IMG/VR virus record: IMGVR_UViG_3300025598_000081
Coordinates: 1-39,417 of that record
Reading direction: 5' to 3' (one strand)
DNA: 39,417 nucleotides
Origin: a virus
Numbering within the stretch: the first letter of the stretch is position 1; each line of letters begins with the position of its first letter. The notes below the pieces were generated by a model. It was not told the DNA's origin. It did no database searches and saw only the letters and a program-made list of their open reading frames with translations. Positions 23,430 through 30,843 of the stretch are shown here, piece by piece. The position numbers were made by a program, and so were the translations under genes.

Positions 23430-23811
23430 ATTGTGTGATTCTCATTTGATTGCAGAATATAGAGAGATATTACGAGTATTTAAATTGGCAAAACATGATG
23501 AGAAAGCTCCTAAAGAGTTTACATTAGGTCGTGGTCACGTAAAATTTTTCTTTAATAAGTTACAATACACTCACGAAAGATTTAATTCATTAAGACAAGA
23601 AATATTAGATAGAGGATTTAAACCTAAAATGGAGTTTGATTCAGAAATTTTAGAATCTAAAAGATATTTATATAACCCATGGGAAACAACAGAAATATCC
23701 AAAGAATTAATTCGACAAAGGATATTAGAACGAGCATTAACCATGAAGAATATAAGATATCGAGGGGAACTAATAACATTTGATCAATACAAACAATTAC
23801 TGTATGATTAG
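23398..23811 (+). CDS. denV: Pyrimidine-dimer DNA glycosylase (T4 endonuclease V family)
   Basis: 137 residues, the family length. The N-terminus MTRIN puts the nucleophile Thr2 in place after Met removal, Arg3 follows, and LIAEYREILRVF carries Arg22, Glu23 (the catalytic acid) and Arg26. GRGHVKFFFNKLQYTHERFN matches the GAGHVTFFYDKLEFL block of the T4 enzyme. The enzyme removes UV-induced cyclobutane pyrimidine dimers and nicks DNA. This would let the phage repair its genome in sunlit habitats. The C-terminus lacks the T4 WYKYY motif. Confidence 0.9.
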   Translation: MTRINTIPPNKLCDSHLIAEYREILRVFKLAKHDEKAPKEFTLGRGHVKFFFNKLQYTHERFNSLRQEILDRGFKPKMEFDSEILESKRYLYNPWETTEISKELIRQRILERALTMKNIRYRGELITFDQYKQLLYD

Positions 23812-24040
23812 CGTAAAAAGAGAAGAACTATATGACATTTACATGAAACAAGTAGATGAAATATGCGAAATATTAGATTGGAAGACACAGTTTGGACCTC
23901 AAGAAATTGTAAATATAATTGCCAACATAATAGAAAAAGAATCAAGCGTTACTGTAAATAACGATTTAATAGAAGCTCAATCTAAAATCGCCAGCCTTCA
24001 AGCAAGATTGGAAAGGTGCATAGAAAAATCTTACTATTAG
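23804..24040 (+). CDS. Small hypothetical protein
   Basis: 78 residues from ATG 23804, which overlaps the denV stop by eight bases; a longer frame starting at 23780 lies inside denV. Helical, C-terminal coiled-coil (NDLIEAQSKIASLQARLERC). Function unknown. Confidence 0.6.
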   Translation: MISVKREELYDIYMKQVDEICEILDWKTQFGPQEIVNIIANIIEKESSVTVNNDLIEAQSKIASLQARLERCIEKSYY

Positions 24041-24042
24041 AA

Positions 24043-24249
24043 ATGAAAATTTTCTATACAATTTTACTGTATGTAACCTCGTGGATTATGCGAGTGAGTG
24101 TACGTAAAAGATGGTGGAAAGTATCATATAAAGTCGGTGAGTTTAGAAAACATATGTTATCACCTAAATTAAGGTCACTAATAAAAAAAAGTAATGAGAG
24201 AAAAAGACATTCCACTCGACAGTTATCATTATCACGAAATATTGGATAG
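24043..24249 (+). CDS. Small membrane-associated basic protein
   Basis: 68 residues from ATG 24043: a hydrophobic N-terminus (KIFYTILLYVTSWIMRVSV) followed by a strongly basic region. A GTG at 24016 is an alternative start. The last 56 bases overlap the following gene in another frame, so this call is tentative. Confidence 0.45.
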   Translation: MKIFYTILLYVTSWIMRVSVRKRWWKVSYKVGEFRKHMLSPKLRSLIKKSNERKRHSTRQLSLSRNIG

Positions 24250-24511
24250 ATTAGCTATATTCACAGACATAATTGATAGATATGTATATAAGCATCCTGT
24301 TTCAAAACATCACCCTGAGCTCTCAGATCTTATTGAGGAAGCATTAAATAAATTAGTTGATGCATATCAAATAGTTGCAAATTTACCTGTTTTAGATGAT
24401 TCTAATGACGATAAATTTAAACCTAATTATAGTCAATTTGAAGACTCAACATTTAGTCAAATTCCACCTGAATTCTCAGAACCTACTCGCACTGATGATT
24501 TAAATATCTAA
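24194..24511 (+). CDS. Conserved phage protein (HYHE type)
   Basis: 105 residues. The helical N-terminus SYHYHEILDRLAIFTDIIDR and SDLIEEALNKLVDAYQIVAN match a small protein type common in T4-like and other large phages (family name not known to me). The C-terminal 35 residues are Pro/Ser/Asp rich and likely disordered. Confidence 0.7.
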   Translation: MREKDIPLDSYHYHEILDRLAIFTDIIDRYVYKHPVSKHHPELSDLIEEALNKLVDAYQIVANLPVLDDSNDDKFKPNYSQFEDSTFSQIPPEFSEPTRTDDLNI

Positions 24512-24554
24512 TTAATCAAAAGATTTGTTATTTTTAATTAGAAATTAAGAAGAT

Positions 24555-24839
24555 ATGCCCGATAACTATGAATTAGGTAAAGATCATATTAGTGTTAAAT
24601 CAGCGACAATAGTACAATTAAAAGAATACTTTGTGATCAATACATTAGATGGACCTATAGATATGATAGTTAATATTCAAACAGATTTCGAAGGTATACC
24701 AGAAGAATATCACGAAGTTTGTTTAAATGTATTAACTTCAAAATACTTAAATAAAGTTGATTTTTCAAATAATTCATTTTCTGATTGTAAATCAATCAAG
24801 AAAAAAAAGTGGTATCAATTTTGGAAACATTTAAAATAA
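24555..24839 (+). CDS. Conserved phage protein (NYELGKDHISVK type)
   Basis: 94 residues: NYELGKDHISVKSATIVQLK, PEEYHEVCLNVLTSKYLN, and a basic aromatic C-terminus KKKKWYQFWKHLK. I recall the same pattern from other Bacteroidota-phage hypothetical proteins. Beta strands alternate with helices; function unknown. Confidence 0.7.
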   Translation: MPDNYELGKDHISVKSATIVQLKEYFVINTLDGPIDMIVNIQTDFEGIPEEYHEVCLNVLTSKYLNKVDFSNNSFSDCKSIKKKKWYQFWKHLK

Positions 24840-24856
24840 ATAATAAACAATAAATT

Positions 24857-25501
24857 ATGATAAGGTTAGTAAGATTTGTAATTGTATTCGCGTTATTAAC
24901 GCAAGTTACTCATGCTGCATGGGTATTTGAGAATATATCTCGAACAAAAGGTAATCAATGGGACTTTCTTATGTCTTATGTTTTTGCTGTTAGTTTAGAA
25001 ACAAGTATCTTCATCTTTACGATGGAAGCTAAAATAAGAACAGCTGTATTTTTTGCGGTTGTTTCTACATTGATTAATCTATTGTACTATTGGATTCAAG
25101 TTGGATTCACATTAGAATTCTGGTCAATGGTAGTTATTTCTCCTATTATACCTATAACTATTTACTATTACTCAGAACTAATTACAGAAGATAATAATAA
25201 AAAGGACACAGATTTAATACCCGTTTTAAATAATAATGATTACATACCTGTACAAAATGTTGCACCAACTCCTCAACCAGTTGTATATGACACTACAACA
25301 GAGCAAATTAAAGAAGTAGAACCAATTCTACAAACATTTGAAAATGGAGAACCAGTGAATCCTCTTAGAGAACAAATTAAACCTCTAGCAGATTCTGCAC
25401 AAGAATACGATTTTATTGATCGTATAGAACCTACCCCTCCAGGTGCATGGGGAATGCCAAAAATATCTAACAAAAAAATGGGTAAAACAAAAAATAAATA
25501 A
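24857..25501 (+). CDS. Multi-pass membrane protein with disordered tail
   Basis: 214 residues. Four hydrophobic helices occupy residues 1-115 (VRFVIVFALLTQVTHAAWVF, YVFAVSLETSIFIFTM, TAVFFAVVSTLINLLYYWIQ, MVVISPIIPITIYYY). A polar, Pro-rich tail of about 95 residues follows. Probably in the host inner membrane with the tail in the cytoplasm. Function unknown. Confidence 0.7.
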   Translation: MIRLVRFVIVFALLTQVTHAAWVFENISRTKGNQWDFLMSYVFAVSLETSIFIFTMEAKIRTAVFFAVVSTLINLLYYWIQVGFTLEFWSMVVISPIIPITIYYYSELITEDNNKKDTDLIPVLNNNDYIPVQNVAPTPQPVVYDTTTEQIKEVEPILQTFENGEPVNPLREQIKPLADSAQEYDFIDRIEPTPPGAWGMPKISNKKMGKTKNK

Positions 25502-25510
25502 TATATAACC

Positions 25511-25864
25511 ATGGACATGTCAGTAGCACAAATCGCTCAAGTAGCGCACGAAATTAATAAAGCATTTTGTGAAAGTATCGGAGATAATAGTCAACCAGAA
25601 TGGACAGATGCACCAGAATGGCAGAAATCTTCTGCAATCAAAGGAGTTGAATTTCATTTAGTCAATCCAAACGCTAGTCCTTCAGCGTCTCATGACAGCT
25701 GGTTAAAGCAAAAGCAAGCGGATGGATGGAAATACGGACCAATTAAAGACGCTGATAAGAAAGAACATCCTTGCTTCGTACCTTATGATGAGTTACCAAT
25801 AGAACAAAGATCTAAAGATTTTCTCTTTAAACAAGTAGTACACAGTTTAAAAAATTACCTATAA
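25511..25864 (+). CDS. RyR-domain protein
   Basis: 117 residues matching the RyR domain over nearly the whole length: VAQIAQVAHEINKAFCESIG, APEWQKSSAIKGVEFHL, ASHDSWLKQKQADGWKYGP, HPCFVPYDELP and KDFLFKQVV. The domain was named from ryanodine receptors and is common in phages, where its role is not settled. It is followed two bases later by a small zinc protein. Confidence 0.9.
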   Translation: MDMSVAQIAQVAHEINKAFCESIGDNSQPEWTDAPEWQKSSAIKGVEFHLVNPNASPSASHDSWLKQKQADGWKYGPIKDADKKEHPCFVPYDELPIEQRSKDFLFKQVVHSLKNYL

Positions 25865-25865
25865 T

Positions 25866-26048
25866 ATGTTCCAAGTACGTAAAACCAAAGGCGAATGCAA
25901 AGATCATGTTTGGGGTTTTTTAGAAGTTACTACTGTTAGTACAACTGGAGAAAAGAGTGCTTACACAATAAAACAATGCAAGAAATGTTTTAAAGTCATT
26001 GAAGATACAGTTAAAAACGATAAACAATTTATTAAGCATGAAAATTAA
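25866..26048 (+). CDS. Small zinc-ribbon-like protein
   Basis: 60 residues with GECKDHVWGF and QCKKCFKVIED, placing Cys/His and CxxC ligands about 28 residues apart. Similar to the small zinc proteins at 18054 and 23247. Overlaps the next gene by 11 bases. Confidence 0.6.
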   Translation: MFQVRKTKGECKDHVWGFLEVTTVSTTGEKSAYTIKQCKKCFKVIEDTVKNDKQFIKHEN

Positions 26049-26289
26049 TTACGCAGTTATATGTTTTAAAGAGTTGGACACTAATCACATGAAACTTAAG
26101 CATAAATGTCTATACGAAGAAGAGCCAGATGATATGGATCTTGCAATATTAGTAAAGGAATTAGAAACGGATCCTTCTTTTGACATGATAGGTGATGATG
26201 ATTACGAAATGATAGTATTGAGTAGAGAACGTGATGCTGAATTCATGGATCAATTAGATATTCCAGAAGAAATACAAGATACTGTATAG
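26038..26289 (+). CDS. Small acidic hypothetical protein
   Basis: 83 residues from ATG 26038 (longer frames begin inside the preceding gene). Strongly acidic, with YEEEPDDMDLAILVKELETD. Starts with a short beta strand. No family recognised. Confidence 0.6.
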   Translation: MKINYAVICFKELDTNHMKLKHKCLYEEEPDDMDLAILVKELETDPSFDMIGDDDYEMIVLSRERDAEFMDQLDIPEEIQDTV

Positions 26290-26290
26290 C

Positions 26291-26386
26291 ATGATAACAG
26301 AAATATCACAAACAACTCTATTGTTAATATTAGTATTACTAATAATGTTAATAATTAAGCATGATAATAAAAACAAAAAGTTATGA
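26291..26386 (+). CDS. Tiny membrane peptide
   Basis: 31 residues: a nearly pure Leu/Ile helix (TLLLILVLLIMLII) with a charged KHDNKNKK tail. It starts one base after the previous stop and overlaps the next start (ATGA), so translational coupling supports it. Confidence 0.5.
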   Translation: MITEISQTTLLLILVLLIMLIIKHDNKNKKL

Positions 26387-26628
26387 CACCACAAGAAAAA
26401 GCTAAAGAGTTAGTAGAAAAGTATTATCAATCTTATTTGGATAATGATGTATATGGTGATTATACTAACGGACCAAAAGACGGTGCATTAATAGCAGTAG
26501 ATGAAATATTAAATGAACTTCCAGAAGGTAGTATTGATTATGGGGTATCTGCTAGAAGAAGATTTTTTGAAGAAGTTAAACAAGAAATAGAAAAGCTAAG
26601 AAGAGACTACAAAAAATTAGAAATATGA
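26383..26628 (+). CDS. Conserved small phage protein (TPQEKAKELVEKYY type)
   Basis: 81 residues: TPQEKAKELVEKYYQSYLDN and KDGALIAVDEILNELP form a pattern seen in many Bacteroidota phage hypothetical proteins. Helical; function unknown. Leader AAAAAGTTATG; ends four bases into the next gene. Confidence 0.65.
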   Translation: MTPQEKAKELVEKYYQSYLDNDVYGDYTNGPKDGALIAVDEILNELPEGSIDYGVSARRRFFEEVKQEIEKLRRDYKKLEI

Positions 26629-26777
26629 AAAAAATAAGACAATTCTTAGAAGGCTGGTTAATGGGACTTGTTATAACAGGATCTGTATTGTATTCATTAA
26701 TAGTAGTATCAACTTATTGTATTATCGTATTAGGTATTGCTTACTTAATAATGTCAATAATTAATTTAAATAAATAA
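26625..26777 (+). CDS. Small two-helix membrane protein
   Basis: 50 residues with hydrophobic segments WLMGLVITGSVLYSLIVVS and YCIIVLGIAYLIMSII. It overlaps the preceding stop (ATGA), supporting expression. No family assigned. Confidence 0.5.
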   Translation: MKKIRQFLEGWLMGLVITGSVLYSLIVVSTYCIIVLGIAYLIMSIINLNK

Positions 26778-26780
26778 GAT

Positions 26781-27392
26781 ATGAAAAAAGAAATCAAAAA
26801 AGGAAATCTAAATTACGACGGATCAGGTAGAGCATACCCCGATAATCCACAAATAAAAGAAAATTGGAATTGTATTTGGGAAAATAATGGTAAGTACTAT
26901 AAGTTAGTTGGTGATAACGAACATAAAGAATGGAGCGAAATAAATATTAATAACTTTGAACCAATATTTGAACCAACAAAAAACAGATTTATGATAGTAG
27001 AAATGCTTGGACTTCCTCCTTATGTTGTGAAGTCAATGTCCAATTTAATGAATTATGGATCCGCAGGGAACATCGGACCAATTGGTTGGAGTCCTGTTGA
27101 ATTTGAACTGTATTCTGTATCTGGTATACTAAAAAGTGAACATGAAGTTGTGTCTGCGGATTTTAATGTGGAACACAGATTAATAAACTATGTAAACAAT
27201 CATAAAGATATAGAGTTAAACATAGGAGTCAAGATCTTAGATGCCACAGGAAAAGAAGTTGTAACCATGATATTATCAGAGTGTGATTTTATACGTCTTG
27301 ATCTTGGATCCAAGAATTGGAGCTCAGACGACATAACAAAGATTAAATTTATTGTTAAACCAAAGAGTGTAAGTTCTTATACAAACCTCTAA
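26781..27392 (+). CDS. Hypothetical protein, beta-rich
   Basis: 203 residues. The first 70 residues are polar and Trp-rich (ENWNCIWENNGKYYKLVGD). The remainder is mixed beta with PIGWSPVEFELYSVSGILKS. Probably a two-domain protein. No family recognised. Confidence 0.65.
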   Translation: MKKEIKKGNLNYDGSGRAYPDNPQIKENWNCIWENNGKYYKLVGDNEHKEWSEININNFEPIFEPTKNRFMIVEMLGLPPYVVKSMSNLMNYGSAGNIGPIGWSPVEFELYSVSGILKSEHEVVSADFNVEHRLINYVNNHKDIELNIGVKILDATGKEVVTMILSECDFIRLDLGSKNWSSDDITKIKFIVKPKSVSSYTNL

Positions 27393-27407
27393 TAAAATAA
27401 ATAAGTT

Positions 27408-27656
27408 ATGAATATAACAGCGATGCAAATGCTGAGGAGTTTTACTTACACTTTAGAGGACAGAATGATAAAAGAGGACATAAGTCCCTTTGAAGTAATA
27501 AGACTCATATCAACAGAGATTAATTACCAACTTTTATCAGAAAGGGACCAGATCATAGAAGCTTGGGTTGATGGTAATATGTTGGGTAGAAATGGAAATA
27601 TAATAGAAGAATACGACACAGGAATCGGATACTATAAAGAAATGTATAATAAATAA
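27408..27656 (+). CDS. Small hypothetical protein
   Basis: 82 residues, helical (TAMQMLRSFTYTLEDRMIKE), acidic C-terminus. Leader AAATAAGTTATG. Immediately followed by a gene of the repeated SPLDAPSAHP family. Confidence 0.6.
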   Translation: MNITAMQMLRSFTYTLEDRMIKEDISPFEVIRLISTEINYQLLSERDQIIEAWVDGNMLGRNGNIIEEYDTGIGYYKEMYNK

Positions 27657-27836
27657 ATGGAAGTACTATTCGTAAACACTCCGCAACAAGCTAAAGAACA
27701 AGAAAATATTAGTCCACTTGATGCACCATCAGCACACCCTTTAGATGTTCTATTGCGTGAACTTAAATGGGGTAGAAAAGCTGCACAACAACATTTAATT
27801 GACAAATGGATTGCAGAGTTGACAGTAGAAGATTAA
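27657..27836 (+). CDS. SPLDAPSAHP-family small protein, copy 1
   Basis: 59 residues. The last 40 residues (SPLDAPSAHPLDVLLREL, then KWGRKAAQQHLIDKWIAEL) are almost identical in protein and DNA to residues 73-111 of the protein at 38122-38550. A hairpin with the same GCACACTA stem follows both copies, so the C-terminal segment and terminator look like a mobile or recombining cassette. Function unknown. Confidence 0.6.
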   Translation: MEVLFVNTPQQAKEQENISPLDAPSAHPLDVLLRELKWGRKAAQQHLIDKWIAELTVED

Positions 27837-27843
27837 CCAATCA

Positions 27844-27875
27844 AAGCACACTATCTAATAATGGGTAGTGTGCTT
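27844..27875 (+). terminator. Hairpin after copy 1 of the repeated cassette
   Basis: Perfect 10-bp stem AAGCACACTA (27844-27853) with TAGTGTGCTT (27866-27875), extendable by two pairs into the loop. No long T tract follows, so termination may be partial. The same stem core recurs at 38560-38588. Confidence 0.6.
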
Positions 27876-27889
27876 ACTAAAGTATTATT

Positions 27890-28213
27890 ATGAAACCATT
27901 TAAAGAAATAATAACAGAAATAGAATCTAATGTTGAAAAGCCATTTATAACCGCAACATTTGGTGATAATTGGAAAGAACACGCTATAAAGAATTACCCA
28001 CTAGAAATAATAGTTGATATAGCTTGGAAAAATGGCAGGAAAGCTATACTACTTGAAAGGGCATTGAAAGATTATACCAATGAACCATTTTTTGTTGAAC
28101 AAGCAAAATTTGCTAAAGATATAACTTCAAAATATAGTTATCCCGAAGAACTTGATTCATCAAGATATATCCCAACTACCGAAAGTAATGAGGAATGTAA
28201 TGCAGTCTTATAG
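27890..28213 (+). CDS. Hypothetical protein
   Basis: 107 residues, helical, with FKEIITEIESNVEKPFITAT and EIIVDIAWKNGRKAILLERA. Overlaps the next gene by 26 bases in a different frame. No family recognised. Confidence 0.6.
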   Translation: MKPFKEIITEIESNVEKPFITATFGDNWKEHAIKNYPLEIIVDIAWKNGRKAILLERALKDYTNEPFFVEQAKFAKDITSKYSYPEELDSSRYIPTTESNEECNAVL

Positions 28214-28388
28214 AACAAGACAAAGGTTATTGAATAATGAAATTTATGCACTCAAAAAAGAAATAGCACAACTCAAATCTAATAACTCCTTGGAAGAATT
28301 AGAGAAGTGGATGTTGAAAGATAAAGATATGATATCAGTAAATGAGATGTTTATTCTAGAAAAAATCCAACAACTTAAAAACAAATAG
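28188..28388 (+). CDS. Coiled-coil protein with ELEKW...IQQLK tail
   Basis: 66 residues from ATG 28188. A basic coiled coil leads to LEELEKWMLKDKDM and a C-terminal KIQQLKNK, the same C-terminal module seen in the protein at 37287-38078 (ELEKWVNESK, KIQELKTK). Supports a modular, recombining gene family. Confidence 0.6.
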   Translation: MRNVMQSYRTRQRLLNNEIYALKKEIAQLKSNNSLEELEKWMLKDKDMISVNEMFILEKIQQLKNK

Positions 28389-28391
28389 ACA

Positions 28392-28622
28392 ATGAGAAAT
28401 ATATTAAAATGGCTTTTTATTATTCAGGAAGTTGATAATGATTGGCGTAATGAAAATGGGTATAAAAGACTTGGCAAAGGGTATAGTAAAGCATATCGAC
28501 TAAACCCATATAATCCATTAAGTTACTTAACTATTATTGTAGTATTGATTGTTGGAGTATTAATGTTTGGGGTTATTGGCATATGGAATGAAGTTGATTC
28601 AAAACCATTTCGTTGGAGTTAA
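28392..28622 (+). CDS. Single-pass membrane protein
   Basis: 76 residues: aromatic, charged N-terminus (NILKWLFIIQEVDNDWRNEN), then a transmembrane helix (SYLTIIVVLIVGVLMFGVIG). Begins three bases after the previous stop. Function unknown. Confidence 0.6.
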   Translation: MRNILKWLFIIQEVDNDWRNENGYKRLGKGYSKAYRLNPYNPLSYLTIIVVLIVGVLMFGVIGIWNEVDSKPFRWS

Positions 28623-28654
28623 CAATATGGTCTAAATAATAAAAAAAGTAACAA

Positions 28655-29053
28655 ATGAGAGAGATAAAATTTAGAGCATGGCAAGATGGAGAGTTTCTAA
28701 TATCTCCTTTATCATCAAACTATGGGCTTAATAGGTTTTTTGGTATGCTATATGAAGATGCCCCAATATTGCAATACACAGGCTTAAAAGACAAGAACGG
28801 TAAAGAGATTTATGAAGGGGATATAGTTACTAGAAAGACAATTAAGTATGATTTTGAACTTCCTGATGGCGAAGACACTAGAGAGGTGGTAGAAACTTCA
28901 ACAATAGTGTATAGGCATAAAGGATTTTGGGTTAATTCGGAATCTTTTGGTTGGGAAGGAGAAGGTTTATGGAATTGGGAAGAAATAGAAGTAATAGGAA
29001 ACATATACGAGAACCCTGAATTGCTAATCAAATCAAAAACAAAAGAGTTATGA
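28655..29053 (+). CDS. YopX domain protein
   Basis: 132 residues spanning the whole YopX domain: MREIKFRAWQDGEF at the start, ILQYTGLKDKNGKEIYEGDI in the middle (with DIV following), and EVIGNIYENPELL at the end. YopX proteins are widespread in phages and plasmids; their role is unknown. ATGA overlap with the next gene. Confidence 0.9.
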   Translation: MREIKFRAWQDGEFLISPLSSNYGLNRFFGMLYEDAPILQYTGLKDKNGKEIYEGDIVTRKTIKYDFELPDGEDTREVVETSTIVYRHKGFWVNSESFGWEGEGLWNWEEIEVIGNIYENPELLIKSKTKEL

Positions 29054-29241
29054 CACCACTAGAAGCAGCAAACGAATACCATAAAGAGAAAGGAGTATTG
29101 CCACCCAATGACGAACATTCTTGGTATGTAATAGCAGTCAATGACTACCTAAAAAGAACTAAGACATATACACAAGAGGAAATGGATAAGGCAATAGAAC
29201 AAGCATGGATTAAAGGTCAGCAAAGTATGCTAGAATTTTAA
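29050..29241 (+). CDS. Small hypothetical protein
   Basis: 63 residues: TPLEAANEYHKEKGVLPPND followed by a helical AIEQAWIKGQQSMLEF. The TYTQEEMDKAIEQAWIKGQ pattern recurs in many small phage proteins. Leader AAAAGAGTTATG, overlapping the YopX stop. Confidence 0.65.
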   Translation: MTPLEAANEYHKEKGVLPPNDEHSWYVIAVNDYLKRTKTYTQEEMDKAIEQAWIKGQQSMLEF

Positions 29242-29326
29242 CCCACCTAAAACAGCATATATGCTCAAATACCTAATCTTAAAACTGAATATAGAAGTTT
29301 TCTAAAGGGATTAGGAGAATTACCTC

Positions 29327-29407
29327 ATGGATGGATCTTATAGGAATAGAAGAAACTTTAGGAGATATGCTAGTAAATTACCAAGTAATATAAAGAAAAG
29401 AAAATAA
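29327..29407 (+). CDS. Possible tiny basic peptide
   Basis: 26 codons, almost all Arg, Lys, Asn and Ser (YRNRRNFRRYASKLPSNIKK). The composition could bind RNA. Short length and weak start context give low confidence; the surrounding 29242-29412 otherwise shows only broken frames. Confidence 0.3.
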   Translation: MDGSYRNRRNFRRYASKLPSNIKKRK

Positions 29408-29412
29408 AGATT

Positions 29413-29598
29413 ATGCAACATACATTTAGTTTACCATATATTAATATTTGGTATTGTCAAGGTACATTCATTATTTGGATTTATAAATCTTGTTCAACTA
29501 ATATGCCATTTGGTTATACAATTTGGAATACAAATATTTGGCGTACAATTGATAATATTGGAGGTAAATTTAAAATAGAAAAACCTGAACCATGGTAA
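29413..29598 (+). CDS. Small aromatic hypothetical protein
   Basis: 61 residues, unusually rich in Trp, Tyr, Ile and Asn (YINIWYCQGTFIIWIYKSC). Possibly beta-structured or membrane-associated. Leader AAATAAAGATTATG. No family recognised. Confidence 0.5.
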   Translation: MQHTFSLPYINIWYCQGTFIIWIYKSCSTNMPFGYTIWNTNIWRTIDNIGGKFKIEKPEPW

Positions 29599-29678
29599 AC
29601 AAAAAATTAACATCAGGATTTGCAGTACAACCACCTCACACGTATTATATTGGTAGTAACAGTCATTTTATCGACTAA
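29592..29678 (+). CDS. Possible short peptide gene
   Basis: 28 codons overlapping the previous stop by seven bases (VNKKLTSGFAVQPPHTYYIG). No recognised motif; kept because the coupled overlap mirrors other genes here. Low confidence. Confidence 0.3.
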   Translation: MVNKKLTSGFAVQPPHTYYIGSNSHFID

Positions 29679-29916
29679 TCACTTTTATAATCAAGACGAT
29701 TGGTATTGGAAAGGAAACAAGGATTAAAGGTCTATAACTAAATTTATAGTTTGATAACTAATTCTTTAGTTGTAAAATTCCACCCACATAAAGAGTAGAA
29801 TTGTTCAAGATCAGATGCTACCAAGGGGAGAACCATCCCCCAGATTGCACACGTTCTCACCACCAAACGATATCCAAAAATACGTATACAAACTAACCAA
29901 AAGTTGTAAAAGCTGC

Positions 29917-30067
29917 CCATGAGCTCCCCATACGATGGTCTTTTATCTGCTTGGTACGGCCCCCACCCGTTCCAACCCTGCTTGGATTCTAAAATTCTCC
30001 ATTGGTAACCAATCAGTTATGAACGCTCCCTGCTTACGTTTGGTGATAAAGCGTTGATTTCCAACCA
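29917..30067. promoter_or_regulatory. Operator-like repeat array 3
   Basis: CCATGAGCTCCCCAT (29917-29931) as in array 2. A plus-orientation motif at 30000-30022 (CATTGGTAACCAATCAGTTA and on) is followed by GCTCCCTGCTTAC (30025-30037), as in array 1. A degenerate minus copy GCGTTGATTTCCAACCAG lies at about 30050-30067. It lies 18 bases upstream of the promoter at 30086-30118. Confidence 0.62.
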
Positions 30068-30085
30068 GTTGCGGTTTAAAATAAA

Positions 30086-30118
30086 TTTTTTACTTTGACA
30101 GGATTGTTATACATTTAC
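30086..30118 (+). promoter_or_regulatory. Promoter P4 (T-run to TACATTTAC)
   Basis: Same architecture and length as P1 and P2: TTTTTTAC, TTGACA, then TACATTTAC, followed by TTATATTCATCACC, which parallels the TATATTCAATTACC after P1. Drives the gene at 30152. Confidence 0.62.
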
Positions 30119-30151
30119 TTATATTCATCACCACACCTAAAACCGCCTACT

Positions 30152-30505
30152 ATGTATAAAGCAATGGAATTCAATGAGTTAAGATATAACACCAGTCGTA
30201 CAGAGCAAACCGTATATAACGCGTTCTCTGCCAGTAAGTTACACGAGCCCAAATCAGGCAGTATGACAGTAGAGTGTACAGATTTTTTAGGAAGACGCAT
30301 ATTGATGCACGCTAAGAATCGTCCACAACTGTTACAGGCCAACGCTTTCATGGCTCAGTTCAGAAAAGAAAGCAATATTATTAACGAGATCAAGGCGCAA
30401 TACGCAGTTAAGAACGGTAAGTACATGCGCGTTAGACAGTTGAAGGCTGATTTAATCCAAGCAGGCCTTACGCCACAGACTGCTGAGTTGGTAATCAATT
30501 CGTAG
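30152..30505 (+). CDS. Hypothetical protein, first gene of the third operon
   Basis: 117 residues from ATG 30152; the upstream TTG frame crosses the promoter and is rejected. Mixed composition with basic C-terminal helices (VRQLKADLIQAGLTPQTAEL). Codons are more GC-rich than in earlier genes. Its position behind the operator array suggests early expression. No family recognised. Confidence 0.65.
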   Translation: MYKAMEFNELRYNTSRTEQTVYNAFSASKLHEPKSGSMTVECTDFLGRRILMHAKNRPQLLQANAFMAQFRKESNIINEIKAQYAVKNGKYMRVRQLKADLIQAGLTPQTAELVINS

Positions 30506-30554
30506 ACAATACCCAATGATTGTAGTTCACCAGTGCTCATTCGTAGATTATTTA

Positions 30555-30582
30555 TAACATTTTAATACTTTTATTTATGCCA
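30555..30582 (+). repeat. Duplicated leader, copy 1
   Basis: 28-base sequence starting TAACATTTTAATACTTTTAT and ending in the start codon plus CCA of the gene at 30577. An identical copy lies at 30844-30871 in front of the next gene. It may be a translation or transcription start element shared by both genes. Confidence 0.7.
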
Positions 30583-30822
30583 AAAAAACAGCTTAATCCT
30601 AAGGATACTGCAAAAGCTATCTTTAATAAAATGCTTGACGGTATTGGATCTAATCGATGGGACTATTGTTGGAATGCGTGGAAAGGTACAGTTGCATTAA
30701 GGAATACTAAATTCTGTATTAAACAAATATTAGCTGCTCAACCAAATGATATCGTTTATTGGGAAGCTGTTCTATTGGAAGTTACTAAAGAGAATTGCTA
30801 TCCTCAGCTTATGAAGAAGTAA
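30577..30822 (+). CDS. Hypothetical protein with duplicated leader
   Basis: 81 residues. KKQLNPKDTAKAIFNKMLDG, then WDYCWNAWKGTVALRN and a helical C-terminus. Not related in sequence to the next gene, with which it shares its leader. No family recognised. Confidence 0.6.
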   Translation: MPKKQLNPKDTAKAIFNKMLDGIGSNRWDYCWNAWKGTVALRNTKFCIKQILAAQPNDIVYWEAVLLEVTKENCYPQLMKK

Positions 30823-30843
30823 TTGAATTCCTATTATTTTTAT

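Larger units (their letters stand above)
29679..30151 (+). other. Long gene-free regulatory region
   Basis: 473 bases without a convincing gene. From 5' to 3' it holds two adjacent hairpins (CTATAA/TTATAG at 29732-29749; AACTAA/TTAGTT at 29756-29771), a GGGGA/TCCCC hairpin (29825-29840), a block shared with 15034-15048 (CCATGAGCTCCCCAT at 29917-29931), the third operator array and a promoter. GC is visibly higher than in the flanking operon. Confidence 0.55.
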
